Shown here: in pieces, positions 57,773-64,000 of the stretch
How the letters are laid out: the number at the start of each line of letters is the position of its first letter
Numbering within the stretch: the first letter of the stretch is position 1
DNA from: Pseudomonas sp. 8Z
GTDB taxonomy: Bacteria > Pseudomonadota > Gammaproteobacteria > Pseudomonadales > Pseudomonadaceae
Direction of reading: 5' to 3'
Assembly: GCF_902506535.1 (NCBI RefSeq)
Contig: NZ_LR733827.1
Span: forward strand, 774,805-838,804
Length of the DNA stretch: 64,000 bases
The notes under the pieces: generated by a model
Told to the model about the DNA's origin: nothing
What the model saw: only the letters and a program-made list of their open reading frames with translations
The model's database searches: none
Made by a program: the position numbers and the translations under genes

Positions 57773-57773
57773 C

Positions 57774-58184
57774 ATGGCCCGCACCCAGAAACCACTGCCC
57801 AGCCTGCAATGGCTGGAGCCACGCATGAAACTGAGTCGCTCCCTGAGCCTGTTCAGTTTCATTGCGCTGGTTGCCCTGCTACTGATCTGGAACCTGGCCT
57901 TCGCCGACCTGCACGGCGCCCGCATCGGCGTGGTGCTGGCCATCCAGCTAATCCCCCTGGCGCTGCTGGCCCCAGGCCTGATCATGGGCAGCGCGCGCGC
58001 GCATGCCTGGATCTGCTTCGTGGTCAACATCTACTTCATCCAGGGCGTACTCGCCGCCATCGACCCGCAACGCGCCCTGTTCGGCGCGCTGGAGGCGGTG
58101 ATCAGCTTAGGTCTGTTCTGCTGCGCCCTGCTCTACACGCGCTGGCGCTTCCAGTACGACCGCAAACTGGCCGGAGAAGCCTGA
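57774..58184 (+). CDS. DUF2069 inner-membrane protein
   Basis: 136 residues with four predicted helices (about 24-46, 50-70, 74-94 and 103-122) and the DUF2069 core IPLALLAPGLIMGSARAHAW with CFVVNIYFIQGVL. Unknown function; family is regularly linked to wrbA. A second Met at residue 18 could also be the start, but ATG 57774 directly after the wrbA stop is favoured. Confidence 0.85.
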   Translation: MARTQKPLPSLQWLEPRMKLSRSLSLFSFIALVALLLIWNLAFADLHGARIGVVLAIQLIPLALLAPGLIMGSARAHAWICFVVNIYFIQGVLAAIDPQRALFGALEAVISLGLFCCALLYTRWRFQYDRKLAGEA

Positions 58185-58885
58185 TGCGCCTGGTGCTGCT
58201 GCCCGGCATGAACGGCAGCAGCGCCCTCTTCAGCCCCTTGCTCGACGCGCTCACAGGTTTCGATTGCATGGTTCTGAACCTGCCGCCACAAGGGCCGCAG
58301 GACTATCACAGCCTGAGCGAAGCACTCTATCCGCAGCTTGGCAGCACGCCCTTCGTGTTGCTGGCTGAGTCGTTTTCCAGCCCACTCGCTTACCAGCTCG
58401 CCCTGCGCCAGCCAACGGGATTGCGCGGCGTGATCTTCGCCGCCTCGTTCCTGACTCGCCCCAATGCCGCGCTACCACTGCTCAGACACCTGCCCATGCC
58501 GCTGACGTTCGCCACACGGCCCTGGCTGCTGCGCGCGCTGTGCCTGGGCAAAGCCGCAGATGAAGAGGCCCTGCAAGGAGTGCAGCGGGAAATTCGTCGG
58601 TTGGATCAGAAACTACTACATGCGCGTCTCGCCACTCTGGCCAGCCTGCAAGCACCGACTCTGGCCCTGGATCTACCCAGCCTACACCTCTGGCCACAAC
58701 AGGATCGCCTGGTCGCCAGCGCTGCCGCTGAACGACTGCCACAGTTTTGCCGCGACATCCGCCAGATGCGCCTGGACGGCCCGCACTTTATTTTGCAGAC
58801 ACAGCCAGAGGTCTGCGCCAAAGCAATCGTTGAGTTCATAGAAGCAGCTTCAAGCTGCAAGAAGGAGCACTCCCCCTCTGACTGA
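58184..58885 (+). CDS. Alpha/beta hydrolase
   Basis: 233-residue hydrolase. Oxyanion LLPGMNGSSALFSPLL at the start, nucleophile region LLAESFSSPLAYQLALR (A-E-S-F-S, Ser as nucleophile), the acid near HLWPQQDRLVAS, and the His in LDGPHFILQTQPE. Substrate unknown. Its ATG overlaps the DUF2069 stop by one base, making it the last gene of the arsC-wrbA operon. The open frame extends far upstream in another gene and is not used. Confidence 0.85.
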   Translation: MRLVLLPGMNGSSALFSPLLDALTGFDCMVLNLPPQGPQDYHSLSEALYPQLGSTPFVLLAESFSSPLAYQLALRQPTGLRGVIFAASFLTRPNAALPLLRHLPMPLTFATRPWLLRALCLGKAADEEALQGVQREIRRLDQKLLHARLATLASLQAPTLALDLPSLHLWPQQDRLVASAAAERLPQFCRDIRQMRLDGPHFILQTQPEVCAKAIVEFIEAASSCKKEHSPSD

Positions 58886-58927
58886 CGGCTTGCAAGCAGC
58901 CCGAGCAGCCTCCGGGCCATGTCCTGA

Positions 58928-59001
58928 TGTAGGAGCGAATTTATTCGCGATTCTGGTCAGGCACGAAGCTAAACCCTATCGCGAATGAATTCGCGCCTAC
59001 A
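58928..59001. repeat. Inverted REP pair
   Basis: TGTAGGAGCGAATTTATTCG (58928-58947, continuing to 58950) and the inverted copy ATCGCGAATGAATTCGCGCC (58978-58997, continuing to 59001). Same family as at 33500-33587, again between convergent genes (alpha/beta hydrolase and hda). Confidence 0.85.
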
Positions 59002-59031
59002 GTGGCAAGCCTTATCTGATCGGCATTAGCC

Positions 59032-59096
59032 CGTAGCCCAGATGAAATCCGGGATGGTGCAGGAAGACTCCCGGATTGCATCCGGGCGACGCTCTC
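59032..59096. repeat. Second inverted repeat, CCGGAT type
   Basis: GTAGCCCAGATGAAATCCGG and CCCGGATTGCATCCGGGCG are imperfect inverted copies of a distinct AGCCCGGATGAAATCCGGG repeat. It stands directly next to the previous REP pair, making a composite array before hda. Confidence 0.65.
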
Positions 59097-59134
59097 GCTT
59101 GTAGCCTGGGCCTGCAGCTTGAAGCATGCAGCCT

Positions 59135-59839
59135 TCACCAGCCCAGGGTTTCCTTGAGAAAAGGAATGGTCAGCTTGCGCTGGGCCTGCAACGAGGCCTG
59201 ATCGAGACGTTCGAGCAGCTCGAACAAGGCGCTCATGCTGCGTTCGCCACGAGTGAGGATGAACCGGCCAACCTCATCGCTCATCTGCAGGCCGCGGCGT
59301 GAGGCTCGCAGTTGCAGCGCGCGTAGTTTGTCTTCGTCAGATAGCTCGTGGAGCTGGAAGATCAGCGCCAGAGTCAGCCGCGATTTCAGGTCAGGCAACT
59401 TGATCGGCAACTCACGTGGCGACATGGTGCCAGCCAACAACAGGCGTCGGCCGCTGTCACGCAGGCGGTTAAACAGATGGAACAAGCCTTCTTCCCAATC
59501 ACTGCGGCCAGCGATTGCGTCCAGATCATCGAGGCAAACCAGCTCGCACTGCTCCAGATTGTCGAGCAGCTCCGGGCCGTGCTGCACCACCTCACCGAGG
59601 GGCAGATACACCACAGCTTCACCACGCTGTTCGAAGCGCAAACAGGCAGCCTGCAGTAAATGACTGCGACCAACGCCTTCGGCGCCCCATAGGTAGATCA
59701 GGCTCTCCGTCCAGCCGGCATCGGCCTCGCACAGACGCTCGACATAGCCCAAGGCAGCGGCATTGGCGCCGGGGTAGTAGTTGGCGAAGGTGGCGTCATC
59801 GCGCAGACGCACCCCCAGGGGAAGCTGGATGGGTTTCAT
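59135..59839 (-). CDS. hda: DnaA regulatory inactivator Hda
   Basis: 234-residue AAA+ protein that, with the DNA-loaded sliding clamp, stimulates hydrolysis of DnaA-bound ATP to prevent over-initiation. The N-terminal clamp-binding segment QLPLGVRL is visible, followed by a Walker A-like GAEGVGRSHLLQA, Walker B LVCLDDLDAI, and the sensor region TMSPRELPIKLPDLKSRL. Start overlaps the upstream permease stop by 4 nt. Confidence 0.94.
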   Translation of the reverse strand: MKPIQLPLGVRLRDDATFANYYPGANAAALGYVERLCEADAGWTESLIYLWGAEGVGRSHLLQAACLRFEQRGEAVVYLPLGEVVQHGPELLDNLEQCELVCLDDLDAIAGRSDWEEGLFHLFNRLRDSGRRLLLAGTMSPRELPIKLPDLKSRLTLALIFQLHELSDEDKLRALQLRASRRGLQMSDEVGRFILTRGERSMSALFELLERLDQASLQAQRKLTIPFLKETLGW

Positions 59840-60918
59840 GCTGGGGGCTCGTGGGAACCGCTGTTCTCTCCGTAAAGGCCGGAAAGTTTATACAAATCAT
59901 GAGCATGGCGCAGCAGAACCATGATCACGGCGGCAACCGGCAGGGCCAGCAGCACGCCAGTGAAGCCGAACAACTGACCACCGGCGAGGATGGCGAAGAT
60001 CACCGCCACCGGATGCAGGCCGATGCGATCGCCGACCAGCAGCGGGGTCAACACCATGCCTTCGAGCAGTTGGCCAATCATGAACACCACACCAATACCG
60101 ATCAGCGGATAAGGGTCGAGGCCGAACTGGAACAGCGCAGCCGTCAACGCCGCGCCGATGCCGACGATAAAGCCCATGTACGGCACGATGCTCGCCAAGC
60201 CGGCCAGCACGCCGATCAGCAGTCCCAGTTCCAGGCCCACGAACATCAGGCCGACGGCATAGATGACGCTCAGCGCCAGCATCACCATCAGTTGCCCACG
60301 CAAGAAGGCACCTAGCACCTCATGACACTCGCCCACCAGCTTGACCACCAGCCCTTCGCGCTGACGCGGCAGCAGGCGGCGTATGCGCTCGACCAGCAAA
60401 TCCCAGTCACGCATCAGGTAGAAGCTGACCACCGGGATCAGCAGCAGGTTACCCAGCCAGGCCAGCAGCGCCAGGCCAGACGAAGTAGCCTGCGCCAGCA
60501 CCGTTTTGAGCACGTCTGTGGTCTTGCCAAGGTTGTCGGAGAACACCTGCTTGAGCTGATCGACCTGCAATACGTCATTGCTCAGACCAAGATGCGATTG
60601 CGACCAGGGCAAGGCCGTGCCCTGCAGCCAGTCGAGCATTTCCGGCGCCAGTTGATAGAGGCTCACCAGTTGCCGCCCGAGCATCGGCACCAACACCAAC
60701 AGCAGAATCAGCAAGGCCAGGGTGAACAGGGCGAAGACCACCACCACGCCACCAGTACGCGACAGGCGATGGCGTTCCAAGCGATCGACCATTGGATCGC
60801 CCATATAGGCCAGCAGGATGCCGACCAGAAAAGGCGAGAGAATCGGGTGCAGCAGATACAGCAACCAGCCGAGCAGAAACAGCCCAGCCATCCATAGCCA
60901 GCGAGTGGAATCAGTCAT
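59836..60918 (-). CDS. AI-2E/PerM family permease
   Basis: 360-residue membrane protein with about eight helices, of the AI-2E transporter (PerM) family. Recognisable parts: LLYLLHPILSPFLVGILLAY at the N-terminus, VVSFYLMRDWDLLVERIRRL, and PLIGIGVVFMIGQLLEGMVL with VTPLLVGDRIGLHPVAVIFA-like LTPLLVGDRIGLHPVAVIFA. Members export diverse small molecules; the substrate is unknown. Coupled to hda by an ATGA overlap, a conserved order in pseudomonads. Confidence 0.9.
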   Translation of the reverse strand: MTDSTRWLWMAGLFLLGWLLYLLHPILSPFLVGILLAYMGDPMVDRLERHRLSRTGGVVVVFALFTLALLILLLVLVPMLGRQLVSLYQLAPEMLDWLQGTALPWSQSHLGLSNDVLQVDQLKQVFSDNLGKTTDVLKTVLAQATSSGLALLAWLGNLLLIPVVSFYLMRDWDLLVERIRRLLPRQREGLVVKLVGECHEVLGAFLRGQLMVMLALSVIYAVGLMFVGLELGLLIGVLAGLASIVPYMGFIVGIGAALTAALFQFGLDPYPLIGIGVVFMIGQLLEGMVLTPLLVGDRIGLHPVAVIFAILAGGQLFGFTGVLLALPVAAVIMVLLRHAHDLYKLSGLYGENSGSHEPPA

Positions 60919-60983
60919 GCTCGGTCCTCGGAATCGGGGCGCGCCAAACAGGCGCTCTGGCCGGGCGACCAGAGCAACGCAGT

Positions 60984-62033
60984 CTACCAGCGAAAATACA
61001 GGGCGTTGTTGCTCGGCTGCACAGGCGCAGAGAGCGGCGCGCCAGGAGCCTGGCCAGCGGCGGCAGGTGCAGGTGCGGGTTCAGGTTTTGGCGCTGGCTC
61101 TTCCTGCAACTGGCCCAGGGCCAATTGGGCGCGCAGTTGATCAGCACTGGCGCTGACCTGATAGGTCAATTGCTTGCCGTTGACTGCCACCAGACGCGGG
61201 GCGAAAGGCTCAAGCAGACGCTCAACGGCCGCGAAACGGCTCAGATCGGCGCCATCCAGAACCAGAGTCAGGCTTTGTGCCGCACCCGGTTTGATCACGA
61301 AACGCGGCGCCAGACGTTCGTTGACCGCCAGCATCACAGCATCGGCCAGAGCCGCCTGATTAGCTGCTTCGACACTGCCTTGCTCACGCTCCTGACCAAT
61401 CCACAAGCGCCATTGCGCCTGCCATTTACCATCACGCTCGCTGGCGCGCACCGCCAACAAGGCATCGGCGCCATAACGCTCGGAGGCGTCGCGCAGAGCC
61501 TGCGGATCATTAGCCGCAAGACCTTCCGGGGTGGCCACCAGTTGTTCGCTGAGATCAGCCATCGGCAGACGCAGCGGCAGCCCGCGATGCTGAGCAGCGT
61601 CGCGTAACTGGGCAGCCTCCGCCTGGCTCTCACCGATTAACTGGCTACCCACGTTCGTCTCGCTGAGCCACCAAGTGAGAATGGCGGGTCGATTGGCGCC
61701 CCACAGCGACAGCCCAGCACCACGCAACAGACGCTCGGTACTTGCGGGGTCGAACTCCACCGTCAATGCATCACCCTCATAGCCGAACTGACTGACGATC
61801 TGCTGAGGATCCTTGCGCAGCCCGTCAAGCCCCGGATTATTCACCGCCTTGGCGTCGCCGGTCAGGCGCTGCACCAGCGTCTGCAATGCCCGCTGCATGG
61901 CCTCGTCGCGGCTGGCAGGCTCCTGATCGGCAAGCGGCTCACGCACCTGATACAAGCCACTGACCGGCGCAGCCAGGACAGGCAGACAAAGCAGCGACAG
62001 GCAGAACAGTAACGGACGGAAGAACGGACGCAT
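60984..62033 (-). CDS. DUF2066 secreted protein
   Basis: 349 residues with a signal peptide ending near LPVLA-APVSG. The DUF2066 body contains YQVREPLADQEPASRDEAMQ, RALQTLVQRLTGD and AILTWWLSETNVGSQLIGES. A Pro/Ala-rich tail (EEPAPKPEPAPAPAAAGQAP) precedes the C-terminal NNALYFRW. Unknown function, periplasmic. ATG 62033 begins the signal peptide; the frame opens 8 codons earlier. Divergent from purM across 240 nt containing a -10-like TAAAAT at 62172-62177 for purM. Confidence 0.85.
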   Translation of the reverse strand: MRPFFRPLLFCLSLLCLPVLAAPVSGLYQVREPLADQEPASRDEAMQRALQTLVQRLTGDAKAVNNPGLDGLRKDPQQIVSQFGYEGDALTVEFDPASTERLLRGAGLSLWGANRPAILTWWLSETNVGSQLIGESQAEAAQLRDAAQHRGLPLRLPMADLSEQLVATPEGLAANDPQALRDASERYGADALLAVRASERDGKWQAQWRLWIGQEREQGSVEAANQAALADAVMLAVNERLAPRFVIKPGAAQSLTLVLDGADLSRFAAVERLLEPFAPRLVAVNGKQLTYQVSASADQLRAQLALGQLQEEPAPKPEPAPAPAAAGQAPGAPLSAPVQPSNNALYFRW

Positions 62034-62273
62034 GATGGGCTCTCGCAGAAGAAACAACGGCGCGGGGCCGTGAGGGGCCTATACCTTAAACAGCCGTTGA
62101 CGGCCGGGCAACCGGCGCCACGAGCGCGACGAAGCGCATGCGCGTGAGTGGCCGCTACCGGGCAAGCCTGATAAAATCGCGCGCCTTCGCCAGCCGGTAG
62201 GCGCGCCGGGCTCCGTGGATGAGCCTGCGCCATGTCGGCGCCACCCGAACTCCCTATTCAAAGGCCCGGATCT

Positions 62274-63332
62274 ATGAGCAAGCAACCCTCCATCAGCTAC
62301 AAGGACGCAGGCGTCGATATCGATGCCGGTGAAGCCCTGGTCGAGCGCATCAAAGGCGTGGCCAAGCGCACCGCACGTCCCGAGGTCATGGGTGGCCTGG
62401 GTGGCTTCGGCGCCCTCTGCGAGATTCCGGCTGGCTACAAGCAGCCGGTGCTGGTATCCGGTACTGACGGCGTCGGCACCAAGCTGCGCCTGGCGCTGAA
62501 TCTGAACAAACACGACAGCATCGGCCAGGATCTGGTCGCCATGTGCGTCAACGACCTGGTGGTCTGCGGCGCCGAGCCGCTGTTCTTCCTCGACTACTAC
62601 GCCACCGGCAAGCTCAACGTCGACGTAGCGGCCACCGTAGTCACCGGTATCGGCGCCGGTTGCGAGTTAGCCGGCTGCTCCCTGGTCGGTGGTGAAACCG
62701 CCGAGATGCCAGGCATGTACGAAGGTGAAGACTACGACCTGGCCGGTTTCTGCGTTGGCGTGGTGGAAAAAGCCGAGATCATCGACGGCTCCAAGGTTGC
62801 CACCGGCGACGCCCTGATCGCCCTACCTTCCTCCGGCCCGCATTCCAACGGCTACTCGCTGATCCGCAAGATCATCGAAGTCTCCGGCGCCGATATCGAG
62901 CAGGTGCAACTGAACGGCAAGGCTCTGGCTGACCTGCTGATGGCACCGACACGCATCTACGTCAAACCGTTGCTCAAGCTGATCAAGGACACCGGCGCGG
63001 TCAAAGCCATGGCCCACATCACCGGCGGCGGCCTGCTGGACAACATCCCGCGCGTACTGCCGCAAGGCGCTCAGGCGGTGATCGATGTCGCCAGTTGGGA
63101 GCGCCCAGCGGTGTTCGATTGGTTGCAGGAAAAAGGCAACGTCGACGAGCACGAAATGCACCGCGTACTGAACTGCGGCGTCGGCATGGTCATCTGCGTT
63201 GCTCAGGATCAGGTCGAAGCGGCTCTGGCCAGCCTGCGTGCAAGCGGCGAGCAACCTTGGGTCATCGGCCAGATTGCCGTAGCTGCCGAGGGCGCCGAGC
63301 AAGTCGTGCTGAATAATCTGAAAGCCCACTGA
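62274..63332 (+). CDS. purM: Phosphoribosylformylglycinamidine cyclo-ligase PurM
   Basis: 352-residue AIR synthetase, fifth step of purine synthesis, ATP-dependent. Motifs: [76 protein letters not shown], and [19 protein letters not shown] 62274 is the family start and follows AAGG; the frame opens 14 codons earlier. Stop overlaps the purN start by one base. Confidence 0.96.
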   Translation: MSKQPSISYKDAGVDIDAGEALVERIKGVAKRTARPEVMGGLGGFGALCEIPAGYKQPVLVSGTDGVGTKLRLALNLNKHDSIGQDLVAMCVNDLVVCGAEPLFFLDYYATGKLNVDVAATVVTGIGAGCELAGCSLVGGETAEMPGMYEGEDYDLAGFCVGVVEKAEIIDGSKVATGDALIALPSSGPHSNGYSLIRKIIEVSGADIEQVQLNGKALADLLMAPTRIYVKPLLKLIKDTGAVKAMAHITGGGLLDNIPRVLPQGAQAVIDVASWERPAVFDWLQEKGNVDEHEMHRVLNCGVGMVICVAQDQVEAALASLRASGEQPWVIGQIAVAAEGAEQVVLNNLKAH

Positions 63333-63976
63333 TGGTCTGCAACGTCGTCGTCCTGATCTCCGGCTCAGGTAGCAACCTGCAAGCCTTGATCGACAGTTGC
63401 GCCCATGACGACAACCCGGCACGCATCGTCGCGGTGATCTCCAACCGCGACGATGCCTATGGCCTGCAGCGTGCGCAGCAGGCCGGTATCGCCAGCCGCG
63501 TACTCGACCACAAGCCGTACGCCGGGCGCGAAGCCTTCGATGCCGCGCTAATCGAAACCATCGATGCCCACCAGCCAGACCTGGTGGTGCTGGCTGGATT
63601 CATGCGTATCCTCTCCCCCGGCTTCGTCAAGCACTACAACGGACGTCTGATCAACATTCATCCCTCCCTGCTGCCTCGTCACAAAGGCCTGCACACCCAT
63701 CAGCGCGCGCTGGAAGCTGGCGATCATGAACACGGCTGCAGCGTGCACTTCGTAACCGAGGAACTCGATGGTGGCCCACTGGTCGTACAGGCAGTGTTGC
63801 CAATCACGCCAGCGGACACACCTGAGCACCTAGCCGACCGTGTTCACCTGCTGGAACACCGCATCTATCCACTAGCAGTACGCTGGTTTGCCGAAGGCCG
63901 CTTGCGTCTGAGCGCGCAAGGCGCAATGCTGGATGGCCAGCCGCTGCCAGCCTGCGGCCACGTGATTCGAACCTAG
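63332..63976 (+). CDS. purN: Phosphoribosylglycinamide formyltransferase PurN
   Basis: 214-residue formyltransferase using 10-formyl-tetrahydrofolate, third step of purine synthesis. Phosphate-binding ISGSGSNLQALIDSC, catalytic Asn-His in INIHPSLLPRHKGLHTHQRA, and the catalytic Asp in EELDGGPLVVQAVLPI. Coupled to purM through a TGATG overlap. Confidence 0.96.
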   Translation: MVCNVVVLISGSGSNLQALIDSCAHDDNPARIVAVISNRDDAYGLQRAQQAGIASRVLDHKPYAGREAFDAALIETIDAHQPDLVVLAGFMRILSPGFVKHYNGRLINIHPSLLPRHKGLHTHQRALEAGDHEHGCSVHFVTEELDGGPLVVQAVLPITPADTPEHLADRVHLLEHRIYPLAVRWFAEGRLRLSAQGAMLDGQPLPACGHVIRT

Positions 63977-63984
63977 GAGACTTT

Positions 63985-64000
63985 ATGCGTCGTGCCCTGT
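63985..64000 (+). CDS. Start of the next gene (partial, probably a DUF3108-type protein)
   Basis: ATG 63985 preceded by TAGGAGA at good spacing; only MRRAL is visible before the window ends, compatible with a signal peptide start. In P. aeruginosa the gene after purN encodes a DUF3108 periplasmic protein, which is the basis for the guess. Confidence 0.45.

Overview
The window is high-GC gamma-proteobacterial chromosome from a Pseudomonas. The evidence is two tandem cbb3 oxidase operons joined to ccoGHIS, hemN, anr and apt, an aot-argR arginine transport cluster, phoPQ, and a hda-purM-purN block. REP sequences and REP-like inverted repeats occur in several intergenic gaps. Gene order resembles P. 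aeruginosa but is not identical, and the P. mendocina/oleovorans/alcaligenes side of the genus is a reasonable guess (inference only). I found no tRNA, rRNA, CRISPR array, integrase or replication origin.

Layout. 1-2250: an ATP-grasp-like gene cut by the window edge and a small alpha/beta hydrolase. 2351-14563: cco-2 (ccoNOQP), cco-1 (ccoNOQP), the assembly genes ccoG, ccoH, ccoI and ccoS, and a TauE/SafE-like membrane protein. 14777-18172: hemN, a coiled-coil protein, anr and apt. Anr boxes precede cco-2 and hemN, so this is one oxygen-responsive respiratory block. 18200-21500: a small acquired patch with an IS30 transposase remnant, a divergent tetR/SDR pair with a visible operator, a MAPEG gene, and a 445-bp element with IS5-like inverted ends that contains the 3' end of a group II intron. 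21586-27656: a type VI secretion cargo operon on the minus strand (unknown protein, PAAR tip, DUF4123 adaptor, co-adaptor, TseT-like Tox-REase-5 nuclease, then four Imm52-type immunity paralogues).

27869-33442: a PheC-like periplasmic protein, two small conserved genes, and codB-pucR-codA for cytosine use behind a sigma-54-type promoter. 33639-39207: MOSC protein, CheV, lipid kinase, pirin, an AraC regulator and a Tag-like glycosylase. 39331-40801: a class I DAHP synthase behind an aromatic-amino-acid attenuator with two successive leader peptides. 40858-45009: argR and the aotJQMP arginine importer. 45551-46870: dctA with a sigma-54-type promoter. 47218-49413: an OsmC-YcaO fusion. 49590-52099: phoQ, phoP and a small secreted protein, behind four 11-bp-spaced direct repeats.

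52213-64000: an MFS exporter, a TlpA-like lipoprotein, a PilZ-like protein, a YihY/BrkB protein, an ArsC-like reductase, WrbA, DUF2069, an alpha/beta hydrolase, Hda, an AI-2E/PerM permease, DUF2066, purM, purN, and the first codons of the next gene.

The accessory stretch of most interest is 18200-27656. The T6SS toxin with its expanded, mosaic immunity array and the tandem leader peptides before the DAHP synthase are the best candidates for new biology.
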